Assembly (NCBI GenBank): GCA_019358875.1
Contig: JAHHIF010000068.1
Span: 1-40,351, forward strand
DNA: 40,351 bases
Source of the DNA: Symplocastrum torsivum CPER-KK1
GTDB lineage: Bacteria > Cyanobacteriota > Cyanobacteriia > Cyanobacteriales > Coleofasciculaceae
Direction: 5' to 3'
The notes beneath the pieces were generated by a model that worked only from the letters and a program-made list of their open reading frames with translations, made no database searches and was not told the DNA's origin. Within the stretch, counting starts at the first letter, position 1. Every line of letters begins with the position of its first letter. The translations under genes were made by a program, and so were the position numbers. This document shows, piece after piece, positions 32,365 through 40,351 of the stretch.

Positions 32365-32568
32365 ATGATGATAAATGACCAAAATATTAAGCTAGATCAA
32401 TTTTTGAAGTGGGTCGGTGCTGCTTCTACGGGTGGTGAAGCGAAATTAATGATTCAAGGTGGTGAAGTGAAAGTCAACGGTAGTACAGAGACTAGACGTT
32501 CAAGGAAATTGGTAGAAGGAGATTCCGTAATGGTCAAAGACAAAATTTATAAGGTTGAGTTGAACTAA
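32365..32568 (+). CDS. Small S4-domain RNA-binding protein (YbcJ/YaaA-like)
   Basis: 67 residues, nearly the whole of which is an S4 fold: IKLDQFLKWVGAASTGGEAK then LMIQGGEVKVNGSTETRRSR then KLVEGDSVMVKDKIYKVEL. Proteins of this size bind structured RNA and are linked to ribosome or tRNA metabolism. ATG codons at 32365 and 32368 are both usable. Confidence 0.9.
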   Translation: MMINDQNIKLDQFLKWVGAASTGGEAKLMIQGGEVKVNGSTETRRSRKLVEGDSVMVKDKIYKVELN

Positions 32569-32630
32569 CCGAAAACGAAAGCTAAAAGAATTTCTACAAT
32601 AAACAGATAGATTAACTACCTAAGCATTGA

Positions 32631-33404
32631 ATGGACTGGCAAGAAGTATCTGGTTGCTGGGTTTTAATTCCTCCGCGTCCCAGCGCAATCATACATTTCC
32701 TGGGTGGCGCTTTCGTTGCTGCTGCCCCCCAAGTGACCTATCGCTGGTTACTTGAACAACTAGGGCGTCAGGGCTATGCAATAATTGCAACGCCATTCGT
32801 GAATACGTTGGATCATGCTGCGATCGCACGCGACGTTCTCAACCGATTTGAGACGACCTTAGATCGGCTACAAACAACAAATGTTTTACGCAAACGGTAT
32901 ATGCCTATTTATGGTCTTGGACATAGTATGGGCTGCAAACTACATCTGTTGATCGGTAGCCTATTCAAAGTCGAACGTGCTGGTAATATCTTGATTTCCT
33001 TCAACAATTACCCTGCAACTCGCGCAATTCCTTTTATTGAACAGTTGAATATCAATCCTGCATTCAACGTTGAGTTTAGACCATCACCCTTAGAAACTAA
33101 CGAGCTTATTGCCCAGCGCTACCAAGTTCGTCGTAATTTGCTAATTAAATTTACTAACGATGACATCGACCAAACTTCTAGCTTGACTCAAGTTTTACAA
33201 GAACGCTTCCCCAATATGGTTGTCATCCAAACACTAAATGGCAGCCATGTTACGCCATTGGGACAAGATGTTAACTGGCGGACGGGTTCAGTCTTTACTC
33301 CTTTTGATGCTGTTGGTCAGTGGATGAAGCAAGAAGTATATCGCGACCTCCATCAGCTCAAGCGGGAAATCATTCGCTGGCTAGAACCCTTCCAGTCTAC
33401 CTAA
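32631..33404 (+). CDS. DUF1350 family protein
   Basis: 257 residues with an alpha/beta-hydrolase outline: IIHFLGGAFVAAAPQVTYRW, YGLGHSMGCKLHLLIGS (nucleophile-elbow-like GHSMG) and GSHVTPLGQD with a possible catalytic His. DUF1350 occurs in cyanobacteria and plastids; its role is unknown. It converges on the dps gene across a terminator. Confidence 0.88.
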   Translation: MDWQEVSGCWVLIPPRPSAIIHFLGGAFVAAAPQVTYRWLLEQLGRQGYAIIATPFVNTLDHAAIARDVLNRFETTLDRLQTTNVLRKRYMPIYGLGHSMGCKLHLLIGSLFKVERAGNILISFNNYPATRAIPFIEQLNINPAFNVEFRPSPLETNELIAQRYQVRRNLLIKFTNDDIDQTSSLTQVLQERFPNMVVIQTLNGSHVTPLGQDVNWRTGSVFTPFDAVGQWMKQEVYRDLHQLKREIIRWLEPFQST

Positions 33405-33450
33405 CACCAACTTTTAATAAGTACTAATCTATATCACTACATATAGCAAA

Positions 33451-33476
33451 AAGAGGCGGGGAAATCCCCACCTCTT
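33451..33476 (-). terminator. Intrinsic terminator for the first dps gene
   Basis: AAGAGGCGGGG (33451-33461) faces CCCCACCTCTT (33466-33476), one mismatch. On the minus strand it is followed by TTTTTGC, so it fits the dps gene; it may also slow the convergent DUF1350 transcript. Confidence 0.8.
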
Positions 33477-33492
33477 AAGTACTATCTCTTAA

Positions 33493-34038
33493 TTAATTAC
33501 TTGTTTCAACAGGAACTTTGAGACCTTGTGAAGATAAGCTGCCGTCTGGAGAAATCGATTGACCTTCAATAAAGGAGCGCAACATCCAAGCCATCTCCTC
33601 GTGCCCCTCCATGAGTCCAGTTAGAAAGTCAGCAGTGCCTTCGTCGTGATACTTGTCAGAACACTGATCAATGTGGTCACGTAGATTACGAATGACTTGC
33701 TCGTGATCCGAGACTAGGTTTTCTACCATGCCACTAGCATTAGGAAGAGTACCAGGATCTTCCTTAATCGAAGCATATTTCAGGAACCCTTCAGCGGTAC
33801 CAACAGGATAACCACCTAAGGAACGAATTCGCTCAGCCGCTGAATCGATAGTTTGTGTCAAGGTTGTGTAGTGTTCTTCCCACAGTTGATGCAAAGAGCG
33901 GAACTGGGGTCCAACAACATCCCAGTGGTACTTCTTTGTTTTGATTAATAGCAGATACATATCTGCTAAATCATGATTCAACAAGTCGGTCACGCCTTGA
34001 CGCTGTTCTTCTGATAAACCTATATTTATAGGGCGCAT
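33493..34038 (-). CDS. Dps family ferritin-like protein
   Basis: 181 residues. The ferroxidase His of Dps is in KKYHWDVVGPQFRSLHQLWEE, and the Asp/Glu set in TIDSAAERIRSLG. It forms dodecamers that store iron using peroxide. I chose the ATG at 34038 because GGAG stands eight bases upstream; the GTG at 34053 overlaps that site. The second Dps, 35040-35534, is on the same strand. Confidence 0.92.
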   Translation of the reverse strand: MRPINIGLSEEQRQGVTDLLNHDLADMYLLLIKTKKYHWDVVGPQFRSLHQLWEEHYTTLTQTIDSAAERIRSLGGYPVGTAEGFLKYASIKEDPGTLPNASGMVENLVSDHEQVIRNLRDHIDQCSDKYHDEGTADFLTGLMEGHEEMAWMLRSFIEGQSISPDGSLSSQGLKVPVETSN

Positions 34039-34172
34039 AAATTTGTTCTCCACACTTTGAGACTATTAGTCATTGCAACAAATCTATACAGAAAGACCAT
34101 CAGTCAAACGGAAGATCATTAGGTCAGTCATTAGGACTAACCATTGAGTAGCCTAAACAAGGAAAATCAGGC

Positions 34173-34832
34173 TTAGCTAGCATTGACAACTGGACTAACT
34201 TTGGCACGGTATAGCAGTTTCTCTTTCCAACGGTAACCTGTATACCGGACTTTGACAGTTTCTCCGAGTTGAGCTGTTCCCTCCATTAGTTGATGCCATT
34301 GTGGATCATAAGGCAGTTCAGAGCCAACGGAAGCGATCGCTTCTACTCCCCACTCTTGTAACAGCTGTTCCATTGGTCGAACTAAAGGCACTAATCTAAC
34401 GGCTGGTAACTGGGGATTTTGTTGTGCCGCATGAGCCGCTGTTGGCCATTGTAGAAGCCAAGATTCTAACGTTTGTAAACTAGACTGCTGAAACTCCTGC
34501 CTTAAAGTTTCTTGCTGTTGCTCCAACTTTGCTTGTAGCCGTTGATATTCTTGCCTCAATGCCTCCACTTCATCCCCAGCGACCTGAGAAGCAGGGGCAG
34601 TAGACTCTAATGAAAAAGTTGCCAGCAACTCGCTTGCCGATACCTGCAAGGCTTGAGAAAGCTTTAGCAAAGTTTCTACTCGAATCTGCGATACCTCTCC
34701 ACCGCGTAAACGCCTCAGTTGCTTTTCTGAAACCCCAGCACTTCGACTAAGTTGTCTGTAACTGGAAAAACCCAGCCGTTGCATCAATTGTTGCAATAGC
34801 TGGGTATAGTCTTGCTTTGAAGAAAGAGTCAT
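34173..34832 (-). CDS. XRE helix-turn-helix fused to a GrpE-like domain
   Basis: 219 residues. Residues 4-70 are an XRE-type helix-turn-helix (LGFSSYRQLSRSAGVSEKQL, LLKLSQALQVSASELL). A Gln/Leu coiled coil follows (about 85-115). The C-terminus, LLQEWGVEAIASVGSELPYD and GETVKVRYTGYRWKEKLLYR, resembles the GrpE beta domain. It may regulate genes or act on DnaK; the combination is seen in cyanobacteria as far as I remember. The start ATG at 34832 was preferred: a GTG at 34925 lies within a mobile element. Confidence 0.8.
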   Translation of the reverse strand: MTLSSKQDYTQLLQQLMQRLGFSSYRQLSRSAGVSEKQLRRLRGGEVSQIRVETLLKLSQALQVSASELLATFSLESTAPASQVAGDEVEALRQEYQRLQAKLEQQQETLRQEFQQSSLQTLESWLLQWPTAAHAAQQNPQLPAVRLVPLVRPMEQLLQEWGVEAIASVGSELPYDPQWHQLMEGTAQLGETVKVRYTGYRWKEKLLYRAKVSPVVNAS

Positions 34833-34905
34833 GTGTTCCACACCCACTTGTCTAGCTAAGTACCAGTTGGAAGGAAATACTAAACCATTTAACAACTTAG
34901 AATAA

Positions 34906-35001
34906 CGTGATGTGTAGCTTTTCACTCTAGCCTCTTCCCTAGCTCTTCACCTTGTAGGGAAGAGGGGTGGGGCTTAGGTTTTTTCAAAGCTGCACGTCAC
35001 G
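34906..35001. mobile_element. 96-bp MITE with 9-bp target duplication
   Basis: TTAGAATAA occurs directly repeated at 34897-34905 and 35002-35010. Between them the ends are inverted repeats: CGTGATGTGTAGCTTT on the left, complement CGTGACGTGCAGCTTT on the right (two differences in 16). Inside, CCTCTTCCCT and AGGGAAGAGG form a second inverted pair. It encodes no protein. Terminal repeats plus a duplicated target are the marks of a transposed non-autonomous element. Confidence 0.88.
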
Positions 35002-35039
35002 TTAGAATAACTAACCTTCGCAACTCTAGATGCTAGGTT

Positions 35040-35534
35040 TTACTGGGCATTGAGAATACTACGCAGCATCCACGCAGTCTTTTCATGGACACGCAGCCGA
35101 CCAGTCAACAAGTCAGCGGTGGATTCGTCGTTCCCGCGTTCAGTAGCAGGAAATACTGAACGTGCTGTCTTCGCTACAGCTTCATTGCCTTCTACAAGTA
35201 AACGCACCATTTCCTCAGCCGAGGGAACTTCACTAGTTTCTGGAATTGAACTTAATTCTGCAAAAGCACTGTAAGATCCAGGAGCAAACACACCAAGCGC
35301 TCTAATTCTTTCAGCAATATCATCAACAGCAATTGCTAGCTCTGTATATTGTTGCTCAAACATCAGATGCAGTGAATTAAATTGAGGCCCAGTAACGTTC
35401 CAGTGGAAGTAGTGAGTTTTCAGATACAACGAGTAAGTATCAGCAAGAACGCGAGAAAGTCCGTCAGCAATTTCTTTTCGGCTTTCTTCTCCAATGCCGA
35501 TATCTACTGGTAAGTTTTTGTCTTGAGTTTGCAT
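35040..35534 (-). CDS. Dps family ferritin-like protein, second copy
   Basis: 164 residues: IGIGEESRKEIADGLSRVLA, KTHYFHWNVTGPQFNSLHLM with the ferroxidase His, and IAVDDIAERIRALG. It is clearly diverged from the copy 1 kb downstream (VTGPQF versus VVGPQF, different tail), so it is probably a paralogue with another metal or expression pattern rather than a recent duplicate. Sulfiredoxin follows upstream on the same strand. Confidence 0.93.
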   Translation of the reverse strand: MQTQDKNLPVDIGIGEESRKEIADGLSRVLADTYSLYLKTHYFHWNVTGPQFNSLHLMFEQQYTELAIAVDDIAERIRALGVFAPGSYSAFAELSSIPETSEVPSAEEMVRLLVEGNEAVAKTARSVFPATERGNDESTADLLTGRLRVHEKTAWMLRSILNAQ

Positions 35535-35743
35535 TGTTGTCTCCTAATTCAGCAATTTTTTATCCAGTAGCTACTTACAGCTCTCTCGATATTGATAAGT
35601 CGCAATCTGTTTTGAGCTTGAGTTACTCTCGTCATCGTACTTGATAGGGAAGATTTGGAGAGAAGTTTTCCTCATCCTTATACCAACCACTCGACTCGAT
35701 TGAGTATGAGTTGAAGTGGTGCATGGCAATAACTTGTCAGTAA

Positions 35744-36007
35744 TTAAGCCAAGTGCCTCTGTAGAACTGAGCGAGGCGCTTTGCGAACGCGGCAACGAAT
35801 TGTTTCTTTGCCTAGGCGTTTGTGAGCCTCAAATCTATGGCAACCCGAAAACCCATAATACTGTCCATCCACTTCGAGGACATCTATGGGTTCGCGCAAC
35901 CCCTCCTCTTTAATTGACTCCATTAGAGCGGTTACCTTGTTTTGATCATTCTCTCGCGGTAGGGGACGGCGAATTTCCCGCAGAGGAATTTCTCTTATAT
36001 CTACCAT
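35744..36007 (-). CDS. srx: Sulfiredoxin
   Basis: 87 residues. YYGFSGCHRFEAHKRLG holds the signature F-S-G-C-H-R with catalytic Cys56. The enzyme uses ATP to reduce the sulfinic form of 2-Cys peroxiredoxin. The ParB-like fold is complete. It sits with two Dps genes in what looks like a peroxide-defence neighbourhood. Confidence 0.92.
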   Translation of the reverse strand: MVDIREIPLREIRRPLPRENDQNKVTALMESIKEEGLREPIDVLEVDGQYYGFSGCHRFEAHKRLGKETIRCRVRKAPRSVLQRHLA

Positions 36008-36084
36008 GTTGCGAGTTGCTACCTCAATTCCTTACTTCTAAATCATACTCGTTATGAGTTCGTTCTGCAATACTTGTTGACTGA

Positions 36085-38448
36085 CTAGAGTAGCGATGCA
36101 TCATTATTGGTTGCCTCCAAGGTTGTTTCAAAACCACCGTTGGGTGTCCACTGGATGGCTCCATCACGCCCCGTCCAGTAGAGAGGAATCTTTGCTTTTC
36201 GTAGTAGCTGCGCTGTGTCTATGTCTACTGTGTTAGATGATGAGGCGATCGCGAATTTCGGCTGCAGAACCGCTAATAAGTCTGGGATTAAAGGTTCTCC
36301 AGTCCATAACAGCACTTGAATCTGACGGAGATTGTTGGTTTTTGCTAACTGCTTTTGTATATCCGGCTGAACTTCTCCCAAAAGCAACCACATTTGCTCT
36401 TGAATTTTCAGTTGCAATACCGCAGGTTGAGCATTAATCAATTCAATTAGTGTAGAGCCAACAGACAAGGTTTGACCGACTGACACTGACTGGTAGTCAC
36501 CTTGTTGGGATTGGACGGCGTTGGCGATTGCAGAGGAAGATGCAATTGCATCCTTCCCTTGGGTGCTGGCTGACGCTGGCAACGAATCAGCACTGTCGTA
36601 AAATTCCTTTACGGGTAAGCTTTCCAGCATTTGGAGCCAACCACTTCTAAGACGAGGTTGTGAATCGAGAGCAATCGCCCAATCAATTTGATTCACACCC
36701 TGCTTCTGCAAAAAAGGCAGCACCGTAAAACGTGCAGTATCCTCTTCGCCACTATTAAGCAATGTGACTTGTCCATGATCTTGAATTATCAAAACCTGCT
36801 CTTGAGCTGCGGCTAGCACTGTTACTCGATACTGAGCAGCTTTTGTCTGCCAAAGAGGGAAAGCAATCAACGATAGAGCTACTAAAACGACCATCCACCA
36901 GCGGCGTTGCAACTTCTTTCTCGTGGAGCTTATCCCAATCAGCCCGTAGATTAGCAGCAACGACAACAGTGAAATTGTGCCAACGGCTACCGAGCTTCCG
37001 GGTAACCTATTAAAAAATTCCACCAACGCCATCAATAACTGAGTTGGATAGTTAAGCAACCAAGCAAGTGCGCTTCCTACGACTGGGGAGATTAGTGCAG
37101 CTAGGGCACTGATGATACCACCAAGACTGATGAGAGCGATTAATGGTGCACAAATGATATTTGCTGCTGTGCTGTAGGGTACCACCATGCCAAAGACATG
37201 CAATTGTAGAGGTAATGTCCATAACGCCGCAGCAAGGGGAATTGTAATTAAGGACGCGATCGCAGGTGGTAGCCAGTCTAGTCGCTTTGTTAGTGGTGGT
37301 ACAGTGACTAGCAATCCCAAAGTTGCCAAAAAGCTTAACTGAAATCCTAAATCCCAAATCCAAAGTGGATTGAAAATCAGCAACAGGGTTGCTGCAACTA
37401 GCAATGAGCCTAATGGCTTCACCTTCCGTTGTGTTACCAACGCAAGCAAGGCTCCAAAACCCATAATTGCGGCCCGTAGCACCGAGGCTTGTAACCCTGT
37501 TAAAGCGACAAAAATTCCTAAAGCAATCGTTCCAAAAGCTAACTGCGCTCTCACCGAAAGACGTTTAGTTAGAACCAGTACGAAACCTAAAATCAGAGAA
37601 GTTTGAGTTCCAGAAGCGGCTAAAGTATGAGCCAATCCACTTTTAATAAATTGATCCCGGATGTCGTAGGGTATGTCCACTGCTCGACTTCCTAAAACCA
37701 TGGAACTCACAAGCGATCCTGCTGGACTACCAAGCCACAGTACTTGTGAACGAAGAATTCGCTGCTGCAAGACCCAGCGACCCCAGCGACGTGCTTGCTG
37801 TTCCCCTGATTCACTAACTTGACGTCCGCTAAAACCAGCAAAGGAGCCTTCTCTTGCCAAATAAGCTCTAAAGTCAAAATCACCAGGGTTTGAGGCTGGC
37901 TTGGGTTTGTATAAAACACCAGTGACAGCTATGTTTTGACCAGGGTAAATACCAGTCGCCTGAAGTAGGGGTACCGTAACATAAAGCTTACCCGTCACTC
38001 CCTTACTAGTAACACCTGCCTGATTGCTGCTTTCAACCTCATTCAATTGCTTTACTTCTAACCAGAATTGTCCTTTTGAAGAACGTGTAAGGCGAGGGAG
38101 ATTCTGAACTATGCCTTGAACCGTGACAACTTGCTCTTGGACGGTGCCATTAGTTGAACGAACAAACTGGCTAATGTCATTCAATGTTGGTTGTGGCACT
38201 CGCGCTTGAAAATAAAGAGGTGCTATGGCTCCAACTAATCCAGCAGCTAGCCACAGCCTTGGTTTGGGTCCTGTTCGCCAAAATCGAGGTATAGTGATCG
38301 CCCCCACTATCCCCAATACAAATATCCCTAAAATTAGTACACCTAGCTCTTGCCAAGAAACAGAGCGAGTTGCTAAGTCTAGACTTGCTGTCAACAGCAA
38401 ACCACAAATATAAGCCAAACTCAGTAGAACACCACTAGCAGGATTCAT
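36085..38448 (-). CDS. comEC: ComEC/Rec2 DNA-uptake channel
   Basis: 787 residues. It begins MNPASGVLLSLAYICGLLLT with membrane segments, then an OB-like DUF4131 domain (about 75-200), and the competence domain with SGLAHTLAASGTQTSLILGF near residue 268 and many membrane spans to about 520. The C-terminal metallo-beta-lactamase-like domain (about 540-770) lacks a visible HxHxDH; the corresponding place reads IDWAIALDSQPRLRSGW. It carries single-stranded DNA across the inner membrane during transformation. I chose the ATG at 38448, which shares its A with the TAA of the upstream gene (TAATG). Confidence 0.9.
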   Translation of the reverse strand: MNPASGVLLSLAYICGLLLTASLDLATRSVSWQELGVLILGIFVLGIVGAITIPRFWRTGPKPRLWLAAGLVGAIAPLYFQARVPQPTLNDISQFVRSTNGTVQEQVVTVQGIVQNLPRLTRSSKGQFWLEVKQLNEVESSNQAGVTSKGVTGKLYVTVPLLQATGIYPGQNIAVTGVLYKPKPASNPGDFDFRAYLAREGSFAGFSGRQVSESGEQQARRWGRWVLQQRILRSQVLWLGSPAGSLVSSMVLGSRAVDIPYDIRDQFIKSGLAHTLAASGTQTSLILGFVLVLTKRLSVRAQLAFGTIALGIFVALTGLQASVLRAAIMGFGALLALVTQRKVKPLGSLLVAATLLLIFNPLWIWDLGFQLSFLATLGLLVTVPPLTKRLDWLPPAIASLITIPLAAALWTLPLQLHVFGMVVPYSTAANIICAPLIALISLGGIISALAALISPVVGSALAWLLNYPTQLLMALVEFFNRLPGSSVAVGTISLLSLLLIYGLIGISSTRKKLQRRWWMVVLVALSLIAFPLWQTKAAQYRVTVLAAAQEQVLIIQDHGQVTLLNSGEEDTARFTVLPFLQKQGVNQIDWAIALDSQPRLRSGWLQMLESLPVKEFYDSADSLPASASTQGKDAIASSSAIANAVQSQQGDYQSVSVGQTLSVGSTLIELINAQPAVLQLKIQEQMWLLLGEVQPDIQKQLAKTNNLRQIQVLLWTGEPLIPDLLAVLQPKFAIASSSNTVDIDTAQLLRKAKIPLYWTGRDGAIQWTPNGGFETTLEATNNDASLL

Positions 38449-38927
38449 TAGATTGCTAAACCCAGCTTGAACCCCAGTACAGCATGAAGGAACAGTAAAC
38501 AAAGTGCTGTACTTCCCAAGTAGGCGTGAACAGTACGCAGTAAAGCTCTGTTACCACCAAAGCCAGTGAACGAGATAATGCCATTGGCGGCTAATAAAAT
38601 CAGTACAATTGAACCAGTCCAAAAGTGGGGACTTTCCAAAACGGCTTCATGCTGCATCACTAGCGATAGAACTCCACCGATGTATCCCAAAGCTACAAAA
38701 AGAAACATCCAAGGAGCAAGCTTACGATGATCATCTCGACTTTTCATTGCCAATGTTGAATCAGCTACCACCCGTCCGCGCCATCCTGCTAAACCAATAA
38801 AACTACCCATTACAAAGACTACAATTGCCATCATCAATGGGTGCCCCCAATGCACAATGGGATCAGGAATTCCTAAACTCCGAAATTGATTGGCAATTGG
38901 TTCTAGTAGCTGACTGATATTTGCCAT
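38448..38927 (-). CDS. DUF4079 membrane protein
   Basis: 159 residues, four membrane helices with His residues suited to haem or metal (IVHWGHPLMMAIVVFVMGSF, TVHAYLGSTALCLLFLHAVLG), reminiscent of cytochrome b561-like bundles. DUF4079 is found in cyanobacteria and plants; its function is unclear. Its stop overlaps the comEC start by one base, so the two are probably translationally coupled. Confidence 0.88.
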   Translation of the reverse strand: MANISQLLEPIANQFRSLGIPDPIVHWGHPLMMAIVVFVMGSFIGLAGWRGRVVADSTLAMKSRDDHRKLAPWMFLFVALGYIGGVLSLVMQHEAVLESPHFWTGSIVLILLAANGIISFTGFGGNRALLRTVHAYLGSTALCLLFLHAVLGFKLGLAI

Positions 38928-39066
38928 TAGTTTTTAAAGCTCCTTCCATGTCAGTTTTGCTGTCTGTTCAGTTATCTCTCTGCTAAGTTAATCAAGCCAC
39001 TCGATGAAGTAAAGATTTTCCAGTGGCGACAGTCGCACTTTTAGCTAAACTGGCGGTTCTTAATCT

Positions 39067-39942
39067 TTAAACAGTTACTTTCTCTAGGGGAAATCCTAAA
39101 CTTTGCCGTTGCTGTAGGTAAAGCTGAGCTACTTGTCTTGCCAGCTGACGGATTTTGCCAATGTAACGTGTCCGCTCTGTGACCGAAATAACACCTCTAG
39201 CATCAAGCAGATTGAAAGTATGAGAACATTTCAACACGTAGTCAAGTGTAGGTAGAACAAGCCCTTTTTTGCTAAGTTGCTCTGCCTCCTGCTCATAGAG
39301 TTCAAATAGGGTAAACAACAAATCCGGATTGGAAGCCTCAAAATTATAGGTACACTGCTCTATTTCTCCCTGAAGGTGAACATCCCCATAGCTAATTTGG
39401 TCATTCCAGCGAATTTTAGGGAAAGCATCGACTTCCTGAAGATACATTACTAGTCGTTCGAGACCATAAGTAATTTCAATGGAGACGGGACGACAGTCAA
39501 TACCGCCGCACTGTTGGAAATATGTAAATTGGGTAATTTCCATCCCGTCTAACCATACTTCCCAACCAACACCCCAAGCACCCAGTGTTGGAGCTTCCCA
39601 ATTATCCTCGACAAACCGAATGTCATGGTCTTCAGGACGAATACCCAACGCCTTAAGGGAGTCTAAATACATCTCCTGAATATTCTCTGGCGAAGGCTTA
39701 ATTAAAACTTGATACTGATAGTAGTGCTGGTAACGATTAGGATTTTCGCCATAACGTCCATCTGTTGGTCGTCGGCATGGTTCAACATAAGCTACAGACC
39801 AAGGCTCAGACCCGATCGCTCTCAAAAACGTATGGGGACTCATAGTACCCGCGCCTTTCTCTGTGTCGTAAGGCTGTGCAATTAAGCAACCGCGATCGCT
39901 CCAGAACTGATGCAGCGTAGCTATCACTGCCTGAAAATTCAT
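39067..39942 (-). CDS. glyQ: Glycine--tRNA ligase alpha subunit
   Basis: 291 residues from the ATG at 39942, which follows GGAGGTTTCT; a longer frame from 39978 adds 12 residues without family support. The sequence MNFQAVIATLHQFWSDRGCL, YDTEKGAGTMSPHTFLRAIG and VAYVEPCRRPTDGRYGENPN is the class II catalytic alpha subunit of the alpha2-beta2 enzyme. glyS (beta) is not in the window. It is divergent from the rRNA operon. Confidence 0.95.
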   Translation of the reverse strand: MNFQAVIATLHQFWSDRGCLIAQPYDTEKGAGTMSPHTFLRAIGSEPWSVAYVEPCRRPTDGRYGENPNRYQHYYQYQVLIKPSPENIQEMYLDSLKALGIRPEDHDIRFVEDNWEAPTLGAWGVGWEVWLDGMEITQFTYFQQCGGIDCRPVSIEITYGLERLVMYLQEVDAFPKIRWNDQISYGDVHLQGEIEQCTYNFEASNPDLLFTLFELYEQEAEQLSKKGLVLPTLDYVLKCSHTFNLLDARGVISVTERTRYIGKIRQLARQVAQLYLQQRQSLGFPLEKVTV

Positions 39943-40039
39943 AGAAACCTCCACAAATGCCTGAAACCCATAATCCATTTTTGCGTAAATGCATCCGTAA
40001 AACTGGATTTAGGGCATTACAAAAAAATCATCCAAGGGG

Positions 40040-40068
40040 TTGACACGTGAAGAATGAGGATATATATT
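40040..40068 (+). promoter_or_regulatory. rRNA operon promoter
   Basis: TTGACA (40040-40045), exact 17-base spacer, TATATT (40063-40068), about 195 bases before the 16S gene. This is the best promoter in the window and fits strong rRNA transcription. Confidence 0.8.
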
Positions 40069-40214
40069 GGTAAATGCGCTTGAGACAGACAACTGCTCCC
40101 AAAGCGCCCCGAACCTAGACAAATCAATAGTTTGAAAGCACTAGACTAAATTAACCTCGTCAAAAAAACTCAAGGTTGAACCAGGCATTGGACAACCTAA
40201 TTTAAACAGAGGAA

Positions 40215-40239
40215 CCGAAACGTTAAATTTTCGTTTCGG
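40215..40239 (+). promoter_or_regulatory. 16S leader hairpin
   Basis: CCGAAACG (40215-40222) pairs perfectly with CGTTTCGG (40232-40239), loop of nine, ending about 22 bases before 16S. Likely a processing or antitermination structure of the leader. Confidence 0.55.
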
Positions 40240-40261
40240 AGCCGGAACTAACTTAACTCAA

Positions 40262-40351
<90 letters not shown>

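Noticed and set aside
34833..34925. N-terminal extension of the XRE/GrpE-like protein
   Set aside because: Its GTG start lies inside the MITE and its first codons are the element's end and flank.

Overview
The window is cyanobacterial chromosome. The evidence is the start of psbD (photosystem II D2), ycf4, a CruP-type lycopene-cyclase relative, NblR, a CcmP-type carboxysome shell protein, several small protein families restricted to cyanobacteria, very frequent GCGATCGC (HIP1) sites, and the 5' end of a 16S rRNA gene whose opening bases read as cyanobacterial. Heptanucleotide tandem repeats, palindromic interspersed repeats and a large tRNA array suggest a big-genome, probably filamentous or baeocystous lineage. 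I do not assign a genus.

Layout. 1-9.3 kb: psbD start (minus), ycf4, a cyclophilin lipoprotein, a ketoacyl synthase paralogue carrying a repeat insertion, cruP, a membrane class III adenylate cyclase, a TIGR01777-type SDR, and murA (minus). 9.6-15.5 kb: tRNA-Leu(CAG), a TrmH/SpoU methyltransferase, lpdA, trpC, small conserved proteins and an alanine/serine-glyoxylate-type aminotransferase closed by a strong terminator. 15.6-21.7 kb: DUF2949, a DUF192 lipoprotein, nblR, a membrane-protein gene split by one in-frame TAA, a CapA-like protein and a 51-residue zinc-ribbon protein.

22.3-27.5 kb is an accessory island. It holds about 25 close-packed tRNA genes for 16 amino acids, 8 with an encoded CCA, plus tRNA halves and relics. 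One tRNA-Glu has a palindromic insert in its T-loop. A macro-domain gene and an unknown 157-residue gene sit between tRNAs. Just after the last intact array tRNA is a stretch carrying, in one short segment, a copy of the 23S rRNA sarcin-ricin loop and a copy of the 23S GTPase-associated centre. These are the two rRNA elements touched by translational GTPases, and here they occur in the reverse of their rRNA order. The GTPase-centre copy shows paired substitutions that keep its helices. I consider this the best candidate for an undescribed system: a small RNA mimicking the ribosomal factor-binding centre, probably co-transcribed with a reserve tRNA set. The island ends in a dead Doc toxin-antitoxin operon and a second antitoxin relic.

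27.6-40.35 kb returns to ordinary chromosome: tRNA-Asn, a C39-like peptidase, a pentapeptide-repeat protein, ccmP, an S4 protein, DUF1350, then an oxidative-stress group (two Dps proteins, an XRE/GrpE-like protein, sulfiredoxin) containing a 96-bp MITE with a 9-bp target duplication, then comEC with DUF4079, glyQ, and divergently the rRNA promoter, leader and start of 16S.

Everything is read by eye. tRNA isotypes come from the anticodon loop; protein families come from recognised motifs without database searches.
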